Shown: positions 21,479 to 33,510 of the stretch, in pieces
Numbering within the stretch: position 1 is the first letter of the stretch
Layout: every line of letters starts with the position of its first letter
Assembly: GCA_003214815.1 (NCBI GenBank)
Contig: QCLE01000001.1
Span: forward strand, 124,001 to 188,000
Origin: Prochlorococcus sp. AG-412-J13
GTDB taxonomy: Bacteria; Cyanobacteriota; Cyanobacteriia; PCC-6307; Cyanobiaceae
Direction: 5' to 3'
DNA: 64,000 nucleotides
The notes under the pieces: generated by a model
Told to the model about the DNA's origin: nothing
What the model saw: only the letters and a program-made list of their open reading frames with translations
Databases searched by the model: none
Translations under genes and position numbers: made by a program

Positions 21479-22720
21479 TTACAAAAAGATTTTGGAAGCC
21501 TTGGCTAATCGGGCTGCTTTTTCTTCTACATTTTCCCAAGGGAGCTCAAGATCTCTTCTGCCAAAATGTCCATAGGAAGCCGTCTTTCTAAAAAATTTAC
21601 CTCCCATTTTTTTAGGTAGATTTCTTAAGTTAAATTCTTTTATTATTGCTGCGGGTCTTAAATCAAAGTGCTCTTTAATTAGCTCAGTTAAATTAGCTTG
21701 TGAAATAACACCTGTATCAAAAGTTTCCACGAGAATGGAAATTGGTTTTGCTACTCCAATTGCATAACTTAATTGTACTTCTGCTTTTTTTGCCAATTTT
21801 GCCTTAACTATGCTTTTAGCTACATAACGTGCTGCATAAGCGGCTGATCTATCTACTTTTGTGGGATCTTTACCAGAAAATGCCCCTCCTCCGTGTCTTG
21901 CATATCCACCATAAGTATCTACAATAATTTTCCTGCCAGTTAGCCCTGCATCTCCTTGAGGCCCACCTACGACAAATTTTCCCGTGGGGTTTACTAGAAA
22001 TCTTGTATTGCTAATGTTTGGTTTGATTTCTAAATCTTCAGTAGCAGGAATTACAACATGCGTCCATAAATCTTCTTTTATTCTTTGACGAATTTCTTCT
22101 TCATTTGTTATTCCATCAATCTCAGGATTATGTTGAGTTGAAATTAAAATCGTGTTAATAGAGACTGGTAATCCTTTTTCGTAATCAATGCTTACTTGCG
22201 TTTTACCATCAGGGAGAAGATAATTGAGGACTTCTTCATGCCTCACTTTGGCAAGTTGAATGGCTAATCTATGAGCTAAGCTAATCGGTAAGGGCATTAA
22301 TTCAGGAGTCTCATCGCATGCATAGCCGAACATTATGCCTTGGTCACCAGCTCCGGTATTATCTTCCAAATCATCGTTAACATCATCTGCGTCGTTTACT
22401 CCTTGTGAAATATCTGGTGATTGCTCGTCAAGTGCTACTAAAACAGCACAACTATTTGCGTCAAAGCCACCTGCTCTATAGCCTTCATAGCCAATTTCTT
22501 TAATTACATTTCTAACAAGTTTTATGTAATCGACTTTTGCTTTTGAAGTTATTTCTCCAGTAAGTAGACAAAGACCAGTGTTAACGACAGTTTCGCATGC
22601 AACTCTGCTTTCTGGATCTTCTGTTAATAAAGCATCTAAAACTGCGTCACTAATTTGATCACATATTTTGTCAGGATGACCTTCAGTTACGGATTCAGAA
22701 GTGAAAATGAAATCACTCAT
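21479..22720 (-). CDS. metK: S-adenosylmethionine synthetase
   Basis: [59 protein letters not shown]. Confidence 0.98.
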   Translation of the reverse strand: MSDFIFTSESVTEGHPDKICDQISDAVLDALLTEDPESRVACETVVNTGLCLLTGEITSKAKVDYIKLVRNVIKEIGYEGYRAGGFDANSCAVLVALDEQSPDISQGVNDADDVNDDLEDNTGAGDQGIMFGYACDETPELMPLPISLAHRLAIQLAKVRHEEVLNYLLPDGKTQVSIDYEKGLPVSINTILISTQHNPEIDGITNEEEIRQRIKEDLWTHVVIPATEDLEIKPNISNTRFLVNPTGKFVVGGPQGDAGLTGRKIIVDTYGGYARHGGGAFSGKDPTKVDRSAAYAARYVAKSIVKAKLAKKAEVQLSYAIGVAKPISILVETFDTGVISQANLTELIKEHFDLRPAAIIKEFNLRNLPKKMGGKFFRKTASYGHFGRRDLELPWENVEEKAARLAKASKIFL

Positions 22721-22856
22721 TTATAAATAATTTTGAAATTAGACTTTATCCTAAATTAGACTATCGTTACAAATCAATTATTGTAAATTAAAAAATACTT
22801 GTACAAAAATAATGAGCCTTAAGTTTTGATATTTTGCACTAAATAAATAAGTGAAT

Positions 22857-23948
22857 TTATACTGCTTCAGCTGTAGCTGTGAGAATCTCTTCGTTATCGT
22901 CAGTTTGTTCAAATAACATTTGTTTATATTTCGCAGCCATTTCTTCAGCTTTACTAAAAACTTTTTGAGGGTCAGTTAGCATATCGCCTGGTTCAGGTTC
23001 AAGTGCTTTAGTAGATAATGAAATTCGTCCTCTTTCTGAATCAAGGTCAATTATCATAACTTTCATTTGGTCATTCACATTTAAAACATTATGAGGAGTC
23101 TCAATATGTTCATGACTAATCTCAGAAATGTGCAATAGTCCACTAACTCCACCAATATCAATAAAGGCTCCATAAGGTTTAATACCTTTTACAGAACCAA
23201 CAACAACTTCGCCTACCTCAAGTCGGTTCATTTTTTTCTCAACCAAAGCTCTTCTATGACTTAGTACTAATCTATTTCTCTCTTCATCAACTTCAAGAAA
23301 TTTTAAAGGTAAATATTCACCTTCTAAGTCATCTTTAATTTTTCGAGCACTTATATGAGAGCCTGGGATAAAACCTCTCAAGCCTTCTACCCTGACAAGA
23401 GCTCCACCTCTGTTTGTTGCAAAAACTTCAGAATATATTGTCGCATCTTCTTTTTGGAGTTGTCTAACTCTTTCCCATGCTCTTTGATATTCAATTCTTC
23501 TAATGGAGAGGGCTAATTGGCCATCTTCATTTTCTTCGCTCATTATGAAAAATTCTCTACTTTCTGAAGGTTGTAAAACATCATTAAGTCCTTCAACTCT
23601 ATTTATTGAAACCTCTTGAACAGGCATAAAAGCAGCTGTTTTTGCCCCTATATCTATCATGGCCCCTTTGGGCTCTAGAGCAAAAACGGTACCTTTAACT
23701 AAATCGCCAGGCTTAAAGTTATAGTCATACTTACCCAAAAGTGATGCGAATTCTTCTTGTGTGAATCCTGCGTTGTCAAAATCAGTATTTGTTCTGCTAG
23801 AGGAAGAGTCTGCTGAAGGTATATCGCTCTTCTCGAATGATAAATCTTCCTCATTTTGAGAGGCTGCATCATTATCTAACTCAGACGAATTTTTAATTTC
23901 TTGATCCTCAGAAAGTTCTTTAATGGTTTGGGAAGAATTTTCGTTCAT
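22857..23948 (-). CDS. rpsA: 30S ribosomal protein S1
   Basis: Three S1 repeats, e.g. GSVKGIKPYGAFIDIGGVSGLLHISEIS. Confidence 0.95.
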   Translation of the reverse strand: MNENSSQTIKELSEDQEIKNSSELDNDAASQNEEDLSFEKSDIPSADSSSSRTNTDFDNAGFTQEEFASLLGKYDYNFKPGDLVKGTVFALEPKGAMIDIGAKTAAFMPVQEVSINRVEGLNDVLQPSESREFFIMSEENEDGQLALSIRRIEYQRAWERVRQLQKEDATIYSEVFATNRGGALVRVEGLRGFIPGSHISARKIKDDLEGEYLPLKFLEVDEERNRLVLSHRRALVEKKMNRLEVGEVVVGSVKGIKPYGAFIDIGGVSGLLHISEISHEHIETPHNVLNVNDQMKVMIIDLDSERGRISLSTKALEPEPGDMLTDPQKVFSKAEEMAAKYKQMLFEQTDDNEEILTATAEAV

Positions 23949-24058
23949 TTTTTGTATCGCAGACTACCTAAGGTAGTTAGAAAGGAATGCTACTAGCCTG
24001 CAAACCAATAGCAAAAACATTTTGATATGTATTCTACACTTTAAGATGCTGAATTTTA

Positions 24059-24535
24059 TCAAATTGAAGCTAATTGGTTTTTTGAAATTCCTTTTAGAGA
24101 TTCAAGAGTAGAAATAAAATCTTTTACCCCATTAAATTTTCTGTAAACTGAGGCGTATCTTATATAGGCTACTTCGTTTTCTTTCCTAAGATTTTTAAGT
24201 ATTAATTCTCCGATTTGTGAAGATTTAATATCTTTGTTAGAGACTTGAACGATTTGAGATTCAATTCCATCTACGAAATTAATAATTTCTTCACTACTGA
24301 AGTTAGTCTTTTCGCAAGCTCTTGATATCCCAGTAAATAATTTTTGTTTATCAAATAATTCTCTGCTACCATCTTTCTTTAAAACTGAAACTGGCATTGA
24401 TTCCACTCTTTCATAAGTTGTAAATCTAAAGCTACAATTTAAGCACTCTCTTCTTCTTCGAACACTTTTACCACCATCAGCAGATCTTGATTCCAAAACT
24501 CTGCTATCTGTGTTTTGACAGGTTGGACACTGCAT
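24059..24535 (-). CDS. nrdR: Transcriptional repressor NrdR
   Basis: [45 protein letters not shown]; start likely at 24535 rather than 24559. Confidence 0.95.
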   Translation of the reverse strand: MQCPTCQNTDSRVLESRSADGGKSVRRRRECLNCSFRFTTYERVESMPVSVLKKDGSRELFDKQKLFTGISRACEKTNFSSEEIINFVDGIESQIVQVSNKDIKSSQIGELILKNLRKENEVAYIRYASVYRKFNGVKDFISTLESLKGISKNQLASI

Positions 24536-24595
24536 GTGGTGAAATAAGCTGCACTTCAACTCTAATAGTAGAGTAATATTTTAATTATGAAAAGT

Positions 24596-24627
24596 AAAAA
24601 AAAACCTCTTGTTAAAGAGGTTTTTTT
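24596..24627 (-). terminator. Intrinsic terminator of the psbB-psbT transcript
   Basis: AAAAAAAACCTCTTGTTAAAGAGGTTTTTTTC hairpin with runs of A/T on both sides (possibly bidirectional with nrdR). Confidence 0.75.
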
Positions 24628-24633
24628 CTTATT

Positions 24634-24732
24634 TCATTTTTTATCGAATTTAGGTGGGTCTCTAAAGGCGACAGCAAAGAATAAGGTAACAACTGCGAGA
24701 GTTAGAATAAGAACGTAAGCAAAAGCTTCCAT
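24634..24732 (-). CDS. psbT: Photosystem II protein T
   Basis: Below cutoff; [32 protein letters not shown], directly downstream of psbB. Confidence 0.95.
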   Translation of the reverse strand: MEAFAYVLILTLAVVTLFFAVAFRDPPKFDKK

Positions 24733-24755
24733 AAGATTAAGTAAATAAGTTTAGT

Positions 24756-26279
24756 TTAAACCCTTCCTGGGATTCTTCTTGTGGTTTCGTCACCAAGTTT
24801 CTTGAATAAACCAAATTCAACTTGGTCGCCAATCTCAGCATCAATACCAGCAAAGGAATTTCTATAAAGAGTTCTAGAAGCATGCCACCAGTGGCCAAAC
24901 AAGAATAGCAATCCGAAACATAAATGTGCATATGTAAACCACGCTCTCGGTGAGCTTCGGAATACACCGTCTGATTTATATGTCTCTCTGTCAAACTTGA
25001 ATGCTTCTCCAAGTTGAGCCTTTCTAGCTAATCTTTTAACTATTGCAGGATCTGTAAATGTTTGTCCATCTAGATCTCCTCCATAGATTGTTGCAGTAAT
25101 ACCAGTCTGTTCAAATGAATACTTTGCTTCAGCTCTTCTAAATGGAATATCTGCCCTTACATTACCTTCTTTGTCTTCAAGAATGACAGGGAAGTTTTCA
25201 AAGAAATTAGGAATTCTTCTAACTTCTAATTCGTTTCCTTCCTTATCTTGAAAAGCAATGTGACCTTGCCAACCAGTTGGTAATCCATCACCATTAACAA
25301 GAGCACCAACTCTAAATAGTCCACCTTTTGCTGGACTATTCCCAACATAATCGTAGAAGGCTAATTTCTCTGGAATAGATGCATATGCCTCTGATTTAGT
25401 GGCACCATTATCTATGGCAGATTGTACTCTTCTATTGATTTCAGTTTTGAAATAGCCTGAATCCCATTGATATCTGGTAGGACCAAAAAGCTCTACTGGG
25501 GTTGTTGCTGAACCGTACCACATTGTTCCAGAAACAACGAAAGATACAAATAAGACAGCAGCTAAAGCACTAGCTAGGACTCCTTCAAGACTTCCAAGTT
25601 TTAATGCTCTATAAAGTCTTTCACCAGGTCTATTAGTGATGTGAAAAATACCTCCAATAATACCCATAAGTCCTGCCGCAATATGATTCGCTACTATACC
25701 TCCTGGATTAAAAGGATTAAATCCTTCTACTCCCCAGGAAGGGGCTACAGGTTCTACATGACCAGTTAAACCATAAGGGTCAGAAACCCAGATCCCTACG
25801 TTTGCGCAATGAAAAGCTCCAAAACCAAAACAGGTTAGTCCTGCTAGAAGAAGGTGAATTCCGAAAATTCTTGGTAAATCAAGAGCAGGCTCACCAGTTC
25901 TTGAATCTTCCCATAAATCTAAGTCCCAGTATGTCCAGTGCCAAATAGAGGCCAACATTAATAGACCACTAAATACTATGTGAGCTGCTGCAACTCCTTC
26001 GAAACTCCAGAATCCAGGATCAACTCCAGTAGCACCAGTAATATCCCATCCGTTCCAACTACTTGTGATACCTAGTCTTGCCATGAAAGGCATAACGTAC
26101 ATCCCCTGTCTCCACATTGGATTGAGAACAGCATCAGAAGGATCAAAAATGGCTAATTCATAAAGAGCCATTGAACCGGCCCAGCCGGCTAATAATGCAG
26201 TATGCATAAGATGCACAGCGAGTAGTCGACCTGGGTCATTAATAACTACTGTGTGAACTCGATACCAAGGCAATCCCAT
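24756..26279 (-). CDS. psbB: Photosystem II CP47 protein
   Basis: [43 protein letters not shown]. Confidence 0.98.
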   Translation of the reverse strand: MGLPWYRVHTVVINDPGRLLAVHLMHTALLAGWAGSMALYELAIFDPSDAVLNPMWRQGMYVMPFMARLGITSSWNGWDITGATGVDPGFWSFEGVAAAHIVFSGLLMLASIWHWTYWDLDLWEDSRTGEPALDLPRIFGIHLLLAGLTCFGFGAFHCANVGIWVSDPYGLTGHVEPVAPSWGVEGFNPFNPGGIVANHIAAGLMGIIGGIFHITNRPGERLYRALKLGSLEGVLASALAAVLFVSFVVSGTMWYGSATTPVELFGPTRYQWDSGYFKTEINRRVQSAIDNGATKSEAYASIPEKLAFYDYVGNSPAKGGLFRVGALVNGDGLPTGWQGHIAFQDKEGNELEVRRIPNFFENFPVILEDKEGNVRADIPFRRAEAKYSFEQTGITATIYGGDLDGQTFTDPAIVKRLARKAQLGEAFKFDRETYKSDGVFRSSPRAWFTYAHLCFGLLFLFGHWWHASRTLYRNSFAGIDAEIGDQVEFGLFKKLGDETTRRIPGRV

Positions 26280-26501
26280 CGGTTAATTTCTAGTAACTAT
26301 GCTGAATAAACAGCTAAACATCACGATAGTAAGGGTTTTTTAGTCTTTGAGGGATTTTTGTAAATAAATTTATTTTCTTGCAAATATTGGGCAAATCAAT
26401 TAGCAGAACTGAGTTTATAAGGAATTTTAGGCTAAAAACTGTTAATATTTTGGTCACAATTCTCAAAGTAAAACGCCAAAATAAGAAAAATAACTAAAAA
26501 A

Positions 26502-26864
26502 ATGGCAACTATCAGATTTATTCGTGAGGATTTAGAGATCCAATGCAATCCGGGTGAAAATTTAAGGGAACTTGTAATGAGAGAGAATTTACAGCTTTAT
26601 GGCCTAAAAGGTATTTTGGGAAATTGTGGAGGCGCGGGACAATGCAGTACTTGTTTTATTTCAGTTGAAGGTGGAAATAAAAATTCTATGAGCCCTCTTA
26701 CATCTGTTGAAGAAGAAAAACTCAAAAATAGACCAGAAAATTGGCGCCTTGCATGCCAAACATTGATCAAATCATCTGCAGTAATTTTAACAAAGCCACA
26801 ATCCCCCCCCTCAAATTTGGAAGAACTAAAAAAAATTAGTGAAAATAAAAAATTATCTCGCTAA
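26502..26864 (+). CDS. 2Fe-2S ferredoxin
   Basis: GILGNCGGAGQCSTCFISVEGG ... WRLACQT cluster ligands. Confidence 0.92.
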   Translation: MATIRFIREDLEIQCNPGENLRELVMRENLQLYGLKGILGNCGGAGQCSTCFISVEGGNKNSMSPLTSVEEEKLKNRPENWRLACQTLIKSSAVILTKPQSPPSNLEELKKISENKKLSR

Positions 26865-26968
26865 ATTGTTTAAGACTGTTAATCAGTTTATAAAATTTGT
26901 TTATTTTTCCACTTTATTCCAATTTATACGTCTATAGTCTTAATACCTAATATCGATCTACCAATTAA

Positions 26969-27121
26969 ATGGAAACAACTAACTTTGGATTCGTAGCTAG
27001 TCTTTTATTTGTAGGGGTGCCAACAATATTCCTCATAGGTTTATTTATTTCTACACAAGATGGAGAAAAATCAAGCTTCTTCTCCGACTCTAGTAAGGGT
27101 AAGCTTGGGCCAAAACCCTAA
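26969..27121 (+). CDS. psbM: Photosystem II protein M
   Basis: Below cutoff; METTNFGFVASLLFVGVPTIFLIGLFISTQDGEKSSFFSDSSKGKLGPKP*. Confidence 0.95.
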   Translation: METTNFGFVASLLFVGVPTIFLIGLFISTQDGEKSSFFSDSSKGKLGPKP

Positions 27122-27132
27122 TGCTCTAATAA

Positions 27133-28002
27133 ATGCTTTGCGTTTCTGTAGAAGAATTTTTATTTTGGAAAAAAAAGCAACTTTCTAAAGGAGGCGATCG
27201 ACAATCTTTTGCGATCTTACTTGATTGTATAGGAGGTATACAGACTAGTGATTTAAACTTGATAAGTATAAATCCTAGTGGAAATTTACATTTAAAAAAA
27301 AATTTAGAATTTTTAGAATCTCTTTGGGATGATCATTTACTAAAATCTTGCCCAATCCAATATCTTTGCGGAATAACTTTTTGGAGAGACTTAAAATTAA
27401 AAGTTACAAACAAAGTACTCATTCCCAGACCAGAAACAGAGCTCATAGTTGATATCGTCTTCAATATATTTCGAAAGAAATCAGAAAAATTCTTTTTTGC
27501 TGAATTAGGAACTGGATCAGGTGCAATTAGTATTGCTTTGGCATTGGCTTATCCATTGAGCGAGGGAGTAGTAACTGACATAGATCAAGATGCATTAGAA
27601 ATAGCCACTAAAAATTTTATAAATTCTTCTAAACAATCAAATTTGAGATTTTATTGTGGAAATTGGTGGTCACCTCTTGAAAGTTTTAAAGGAAGATTAG
27701 ACCTCGCTATTTCAAACCCACCATATATTCCCAGAGATACTTATGAAAAATTACCCAAAGAAGTTAAAAATTTCGAACCTAAAGTTGCTTTATTAGGCGG
27801 CGAAGATGGTTTAAAAAATATTAGGGAAATAATACAAAAAGCACCATTATTCTTAAAAGAGAATGGTTGGCTGATTTTAGAGAATCATTTTGATCAAAGT
27901 GAAAAAGTAAAACAACTACTTACTAAAAATAAATTTACATCAATAGAAATTGTGAAAGATCTTTCAGGTATTGGTAGGTTTACCATTGGAAGATATAAAT
28001 AA
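27133..28002 (+). CDS. prmC: Peptide chain release factor N5-glutamine methyltransferase
   Basis: LIPRPETELIVD, ELGTGSGAISIALA, AISNPPYIP. Confidence 0.95.
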   Translation: MLCVSVEEFLFWKKKQLSKGGDRQSFAILLDCIGGIQTSDLNLISINPSGNLHLKKNLEFLESLWDDHLLKSCPIQYLCGITFWRDLKLKVTNKVLIPRPETELIVDIVFNIFRKKSEKFFFAELGTGSGAISIALALAYPLSEGVVTDIDQDALEIATKNFINSSKQSNLRFYCGNWWSPLESFKGRLDLAISNPPYIPRDTYEKLPKEVKNFEPKVALLGGEDGLKNIREIIQKAPLFLKENGWLILENHFDQSEKVKQLLTKNKFTSIEIVKDLSGIGRFTIGRYK

Positions 28003-28025
28003 ATTATTATAGGTTCAAAATCTAA

Positions 28026-28607
28026 ATGAATTTAGTAGACTGCAAAACTGCCTTGAAGACTCTTAAAAGTGGTTTGCCTATAATTTTCCCAACAGATACT
28101 TTACCTGCAATTGGATGCTTACCGAAATTCTCAAATATTATTTATGAGTTTAAAAAAAGAGATAGAAACAAACCCTTAATTCTTATGGGATCAGAACATA
28201 TACATTTAATTGATTATGTTCATGAATCAGCTAAAGAAGATTACGAAAATATAGCTTCAAAATATTGGCCTGGAGCTTTGACAATTGTTATTCCTGCTTC
28301 AGAAAAGCACACTATAAACCTCACCAGCAATGATCTTACTATTGGGTTGAGAATTCCAAATTCATATATGACACGATCTCTTTTGAGAGAAACAGGCCCA
28401 TTGTTAACTTCAAGTGCAAATATTTCAGGTTTTAAAGGATCAATTACAGCTGAAGGTATTGCTCTAGAATTCCCTTCTTTAAAAATTTTGGGCCCTATCC
28501 CCTGGGGAAAAAGTAGTGGAAAAGCTAGTACTATTATATTTTGGAAGAAAAGTGGAGATTGGAGACTGATTAGAGAAGGAGAAGTATTAGTTAGGGAATT
28601 GTATTAA
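28026..28607 (+). CDS. Sua5/YciO/YrdC family (threonylcarbamoyl-AMP synthase)
   Basis: LPIIFPTDTLPAIGC, KYWPGALTIVIPA, GLRIPNS, TSSANISG. Confidence 0.92.
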   Translation: MNLVDCKTALKTLKSGLPIIFPTDTLPAIGCLPKFSNIIYEFKKRDRNKPLILMGSEHIHLIDYVHESAKEDYENIASKYWPGALTIVIPASEKHTINLTSNDLTIGLRIPNSYMTRSLLRETGPLLTSSANISGFKGSITAEGIALEFPSLKILGPIPWGKSSGKASTIIFWKKSGDWRLIREGEVLVRELY

Positions 28608-28774
28608 TGTTTTTTTTATTATTTTTTGTTTTATTAATTCAATTTTTAACTTATTGGATATTTGAACCCATTGTATCTTTTTTAGAGTATTTTCTCGAAA
28701 TAAGATTGTTTCCTATAATTGCTCTGATGGGTTTGATCTTTTTATTTTCAGCAAAGAATATTAAACAGAATTAA
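28607..28774 (+). CDS. Small two-helix membrane protein
   Basis: 55-aa ORF below cutoff: MFFLLFFVLLIQFLTYWIFEPIVSFLEYFLEIRLFPIIALMGLIFLFSAKNIKQN*; start overlaps the preceding stop (TAATG). Confidence 0.6.
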   Translation: MFFLLFFVLLIQFLTYWIFEPIVSFLEYFLEIRLFPIIALMGLIFLFSAKNIKQN

Positions 28775-28785
28775 ATAATTCAAAA

Positions 28786-28857
28786 TGCCGGCTAACAGAT
28801 TTGAACTGATGACCTTCGCTTTACAAAAGCGCTGCTCTACCGCTGAGCTAAGCCGGC
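28786..28857 (-). tRNA. tRNA-Thr(TGT)
   Basis: GCCGGCTTAGCTCAGCGGTAGAGCAGCGCTTTTGTAAAGCGAAGGTCATCAGTTCAAATCTGTTAGCCGGCA; anticodon TGT. Confidence 0.95.
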
Positions 28858-28922
28858 ATAATAATTATCTTACAATTTAATGTGGATCAATCTAAGTATT
28901 TTTTGGTGCTTTTTAAAATTTA

Positions 28923-29258
28923 TTACTTTTTGATATCTTTTTCCCTTTTATCATTCTTATCATTTTTTTTAAACTTTATTTCTCCAGTAACAGTTCTTTT
29001 GATTGGTAAATTTGCTACTAATGCAGTCATTCTGTCCTCAGTCTCTAAACTTACTGCCACCTCTTCAAAATCAATCTCAACATATTTAGCTACAACATCA
29101 AGTATTTCTTTCCTCATTTTATCCAAAAGATCAGTCGTTAAAGAACTCATATCAACTCTGTCATGAGCAAGTACAAGTTGTAATCTTTCTCTAGCTGTGT
29201 TGGCACTAGCCGTTTCTCTGCCAAGCAACTTGTTTATAAGGTCTCTGAGAGTCATCAT
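28923..29258 (-). CDS. minE: Cell division topological specificity factor MinE
   Basis: [17 protein letters not shown]; minCDE order. Confidence 0.95.
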   Translation of the reverse strand: MMTLRDLINKLLGRETASANTARERLQLVLAHDRVDMSSLTTDLLDKMRKEILDVVAKYVEIDFEEVAVSLETEDRMTALVANLPIKRTVTGEIKFKKNDKNDKREKDIKK

Positions 29259-29259
29259 T

Positions 29260-30075
29260 TTAAAAAACCTTTGTTTGCATTAATCTCATGAATTTATCTT
29301 TCAGACTTTTACCTTCATTTTTGGGGTCAATAATTTGTACATCCTTTCCAGTAAGTCTTTGAGAAACATTCAAATAACATTTTTTTGCAGGAGATCTACC
29401 ATCTGTAAGTGTAAGTGGCTCTCCTCTATTTGTACTTATTATTACCTGTTCATCTTCTAAAACAATGCCTAACAAAGGCAAAGAAAGTATCCCTTGGACA
29501 TCATCGATAGATAGCATTTCTTGACTTGCCATCATGTTGGGTCGAACTCTGTTGATTACAAGCTGGATAGGCTCAATATCTGAAGTATTAAGAATTCCTA
29601 TTACTCTATCGGCATCACGAACTGCGGATAATTCCGGGTTAGTTACAACAATAGCTTCTTCACAAGCTGCAAGAGCATTTTTAAAGCCATCTTCTACACC
29701 AGCAGGACAATCTACTAAGACAAAATCAAATTTCTCACTAAGCAGTTCACTAATTTTTTTCATATCTTCTGGCTTCATCCAATCCAACATCCTTGGATCC
29801 CCAGCTGGCAGAAGAGCAAGATTAGGTTCCTTTTTATGTCTAACCAATGCTTGGTCAAGACGACAATTCTTGTCTAGAACATCTTGAGCAGTATAAATGA
29901 TGCGATTTTCTAATCCTAGAAGAAGATCTAAATTTCTTAAGCCAAAATCAGCATCTAATACAGCAGTTGTTGCTCCGCTATTAGCAAGTGCTATGCCTAG
30001 GTTTGCAGTTAAAGTGGTTTTACCAACCCCTCCTTTACCTGAACAAATTAATATTGTGCGAGTATTGTTCCCCAC
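29260..30075 (-). CDS. minD: Septum site-determining protein MinD
   Basis: [16 protein letters not shown] deviant Walker [21 protein letters not shown]. Confidence 0.98.
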   Translation of the reverse strand: MGNNTRTILICSGKGGVGKTTLTANLGIALANSGATTAVLDADFGLRNLDLLLGLENRIIYTAQDVLDKNCRLDQALVRHKKEPNLALLPAGDPRMLDWMKPEDMKKISELLSEKFDFVLVDCPAGVEDGFKNALAACEEAIVVTNPELSAVRDADRVIGILNTSDIEPIQLVINRVRPNMMASQEMLSIDDVQGILSLPLLGIVLEDEQVIISTNRGEPLTLTDGRSPAKKCYLNVSQRLTGKDVQIIDPKNEGKSLKDKFMRLMQTKVF

Positions 30076-30186
30076 GATTTTTAGGATTTTCCAAATAATA
30101 AAGCCACTTGCAGAAAGTTAAATATTTTAAAGATTAAGTAATTCTTAAATTTATATAGTTTGAATTAATTTATTGCAAATGATTGA

Positions 30187-30849
30187 TTAATTTTTAGTTT
30201 CGATTAGGTGCGGTTTGATAATTATCGTTTCTTTATCTATTATCGCAATTTCTGGATAACAATTTTTGGGTTTATCCTTTGGTCCAATAGCTATCATGTC
30301 TGCAATTCGTAACTGTAAAGGATTTAGATAAAGTGATGCAATAGAGGCATTTTTATCTCCACTTTTCCCTGCGAATGCTATCCCTAGTAATTTGCCCCAA
30401 ACGTAAATATTTTTCTTAGCGGAAACTATTGCTCCTGGATTAACGTCTCCAATAATGCATAGGTTTCCATTTGAAGATATTCTTTCACCCGATCGTACGG
30501 TTCCTTCGTGAAGAATATCGTCTTTCTTTTTTGAATTGAATAATAGTAATTTACTTTTAATCTCTTGCTCTTTAATAAAAGCTGAATCTATTTTTAAAGA
30601 CTTTCCACTTAGTACTGTATGTCTATTATTTGAGTAAATGTATAGAGAACAAATATTAAGTTTGTCAAAATGATTTTTTAATTTTGATAATTGATGTGAA
30701 CTTATTTGCTCATTGACTGCAAAAATTTTTGCTTCCAGAGGTCCCTTGATGGAAGAAAATTTTTTGAATGTTTCATGGATATTATCTAAATTTAACGAAG
30801 AAAAAATTTCTAAATATTTACTTTTAGTGTTTGTTAAAACGATTTTCAT
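30187..30849 (-). CDS. minC: Septum site-determining protein MinC
   Basis: GTVRSGERISSNGNLCIIGDVNPGAIVSAKKNIYVWGKLLGIAFAG. Confidence 0.92.
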   Translation of the reverse strand: MKIVLTNTKSKYLEIFSSLNLDNIHETFKKFSSIKGPLEAKIFAVNEQISSHQLSKLKNHFDKLNICSLYIYSNNRHTVLSGKSLKIDSAFIKEQEIKSKLLLFNSKKKDDILHEGTVRSGERISSNGNLCIIGDVNPGAIVSAKKNIYVWGKLLGIAFAGKSGDKNASIASLYLNPLQLRIADMIAIGPKDKPKNCYPEIAIIDKETIIIKPHLIETKN

Positions 30850-30859
30850 TGAATTAAAT

Positions 30860-32140
30860 CTAGGAATTGTTTTTAATTAATGAAATTTCATTTTTAATTT
30901 CATTTTTGATCATACCTGGATAAATAATTAAGGAGCTTTCTTCAGATCTCATCAAAGTTTTTATTAATGCAGAACTATTTTCTAATGAGCTTTGATAAGT
31001 GCCGTCCCATATTTTTAGTGCATTGTTAGATTCAAAACCTTTAAAAGACCTTTCCTTAATCCCGCAAAATATTTCTGAATCATAACCATTCTTTTCACAT
31101 AATTTTCTGGCAAACGCAAGGATATTTAATCTATTTATTTTACTTAAAAAACTTATGTCTGATGCCTTTAATAAATTTCTGTCAATAAACATTTTGCATA
31201 GTGTAGAAAGTGGCTCAAAAGATTCATCTTTCCATCGAATTAAATGATAGTAAAAGGTTACATCATCATTTTTTATGAAATCATCAAAATCAACCTTTGC
31301 AGGAGAAAATATCCATTTATGTAGAGAATTATCTAACCAAATTTTCTTTTCACAATTATGTTTTATTGTATAAATTATTTTTTCCAGAATCCATGTTGAT
31401 ATTTCGTTTATTCTGTGATTGTAGATTGTTCTGTACATCAAGTTTCTTAGTACTAGGAAATGCTCGATAGCGATAACCCCTTTTGGTTTGATTCCGATAT
31501 TTCCATCAGGTGAAAAAGTAAGGGCTGAAATAATTCTTTCTAAATCTACTAAGCCATAGTTAGTACCGGTGTTGTAACTATCGCGTAAAAGATAATCGAG
31601 ACGATCGCAATCTATCTCACTGCTAATCAATGTTTTTAAAGGTTTTGAAAATAGCTGTTTTGATTTAAATAACTCCCCAATTTGTCTAGGTAATTCGTTG
31701 TCATATTTTCTGAGTATTGAATTAATTGGAGAATAATTTTTAATTAAGTTTTGAGACCATTGCTCGTGGCTATGTTCGAATATTGTTTCACTGGTATGGC
31801 TTAAAGGTCCATGACCTAAATCATGTAATAGAGCAGATCCATAAAGAACAAATTTATTTTCACTAAATGAAGATTTACTCTCAATTAATCTTTTATATAT
31901 TTTTCTAGCTATGCAAAACACGCCAATAGAGTGGGTAAATCTACTCGATTCTGCACCATGAAAAAGTAATGATGCAGATCCTAATTGTTTTATCCTTCTT
32001 AGTCTTTGAAATGCAATTGTATCAATTAATTCAATAATCATTAATTCTTCAGGCTTTCCTGAATCAAATACTATTCCTTTATGAATTGGATCATGAAAAG
32101 TTCTTTTAAAACTCATAGTTTTAAGATTTTCTATTTTCAA
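30860..32140 (-). CDS. HD-domain phosphohydrolase (dNTPase-like)
   Basis: FQRLRRIKQLGSASLLFHGAESSRFTHSIGV, ALLHDLGHGPLSHTSE. Confidence 0.9.
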   Translation of the reverse strand: MKIENLKTMSFKRTFHDPIHKGIVFDSGKPEELMIIELIDTIAFQRLRRIKQLGSASLLFHGAESSRFTHSIGVFCIARKIYKRLIESKSSFSENKFVLYGSALLHDLGHGPLSHTSETIFEHSHEQWSQNLIKNYSPINSILRKYDNELPRQIGELFKSKQLFSKPLKTLISSEIDCDRLDYLLRDSYNTGTNYGLVDLERIISALTFSPDGNIGIKPKGVIAIEHFLVLRNLMYRTIYNHRINEISTWILEKIIYTIKHNCEKKIWLDNSLHKWIFSPAKVDFDDFIKNDDVTFYYHLIRWKDESFEPLSTLCKMFIDRNLLKASDISFLSKINRLNILAFARKLCEKNGYDSEIFCGIKERSFKGFESNNALKIWDGTYQSSLENSSALIKTLMRSEESSLIIYPGMIKNEIKNEISLIKNNS

Positions 32141-32152
32141 TCTTTTGCCATG

Positions 32153-33460
32153 TCAAGGTTTTATTCCTTCATTGCTTAATTGAATAGTTTGAACTGAAAC
32201 TTCTTCTTTTTCTAGAAGAGACTCGAGAAATAATTCTGCATTCCTCACCCATTTATCGTCAGCATTTCCATATTCACTTGCATCCGGGAGATCAAGTAAT
32301 TTATCAGGCGTCATACCTTGACCTTGAATATTATTACCTTTGGGAGTTAAATAACTAGCAACTGTAATAGCAATACCACTATCCTCTCCCAAACTTTTTA
32401 GGGATTGAATTAAACCTTTCCCATAAGTTTTTTCTCCCATAAGAATTGATCTGTCATTATCTTGTAATGAACCCGCAAGTATTTCACTAGCACTAGCAGT
32501 CCCTTTATTAACAAGAGTCACCATTGGGCCATCATAAGATGTTTCTTTTTGAGAAATTATTGCATCTTTGATTCCATTCCTATTTTTTGTCTCGACCACA
32601 GGTTTCTCACTTAACAATGAGTCTGCAACTGCTATACCTGAACTTACTAATCCACCTGAATTATTTCTAAGATCCAAGATCAATCCCTCTACCTCTTTTT
32701 CTTTTAACTCTTGAAGTGCCTCTTCAAATTTCTTGGGTACGCTTTCGCTGAATTGAGTTATTCTTAAATATCCTATTGTGTGAGAATCGTCTCTTAGTCT
32801 CTTTGTTCTAACTGGTCTGAGATCTACCGATCTTCTTTCTAAATCGAATTCCCTAATTCCTCCTGATTCCGAAGAGATTTCAACTAAAACTTTGGTTCCT
32901 GATTCACCTCTTAACTTAGAGGCAGTATTAGCAAGGCCTAATTCTTTGGATGGAATTCCATCCACTTTTTCTATGAAATCCCCGCTGATTATTCCAGCTT
33001 CTTCAGCAGGGGAGCCCCCAAGAGTTGAGATAACTTTAACTTTATTATCATTATCTTCACCTAATTGGAGCCCAACTCCATTAATCTCACTGCCGAAATT
33101 ACTTGATTTAAGGAGTTCATAATCTTTTGGGCGTAAAATTCTTGTATAAGGATCTTCTAGAGGTCTTAACATGTCTTCAATTGCGAAATAAGCCTCTTCA
33201 GTTGTTTCAATTTGTTTCTGTAGTGTTTTTTGTCTAATTCTCTTCCATTGTATTTCTTCAAACTTTTCTGGGTCATAAAAGCCCTCATTCACCAACGTCC
33301 AAGCGTCAAGGACTAATTGCTTGGTATCACTGAGAGCATCCACTCTTTCAATCAATAAAAGATTGATAGAAAAAACGATGATCATTGATGCAGTGATCAA
33401 AGTTTTGAATGTTAAAAGTTTGTTAAAAGATGAATTCATTGGGTTAAGTGTTAACACCAA
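32153..33460 (-). CDS. ctpA: Carboxyl-terminal processing protease
   Basis: PDZ region, [42 protein letters not shown]. Confidence 0.95.
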   Translation of the reverse strand: MVLTLNPMNSSFNKLLTFKTLITASMIIVFSINLLLIERVDALSDTKQLVLDAWTLVNEGFYDPEKFEEIQWKRIRQKTLQKQIETTEEAYFAIEDMLRPLEDPYTRILRPKDYELLKSSNFGSEINGVGLQLGEDNDNKVKVISTLGGSPAEEAGIISGDFIEKVDGIPSKELGLANTASKLRGESGTKVLVEISSESGGIREFDLERRSVDLRPVRTKRLRDDSHTIGYLRITQFSESVPKKFEEALQELKEKEVEGLILDLRNNSGGLVSSGIAVADSLLSEKPVVETKNRNGIKDAIISQKETSYDGPMVTLVNKGTASASEILAGSLQDNDRSILMGEKTYGKGLIQSLKSLGEDSGIAITVASYLTPKGNNIQGQGMTPDKLLDLPDASEYGNADDKWVRNAELFLESLLEKEEVSVQTIQLSNEGIKP

Positions 33461-33510
33461 GTATAAGAATTTTAAGTAAGCTCTTTATATCAAAGCTAAT
33501 TTTTTTTTGG

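Noticed and set aside
24737-25012. 91-aa minus ORF overlapping psbB
   Set aside because: Alternative frame inside the conserved psbB C-terminus; covers the psbB-psbT junction only by chance
29534-30121. Plus-strand ORFs 29534-29887 and 29897-30121
   Set aside because: Antisense to minD, a clear conserved gene
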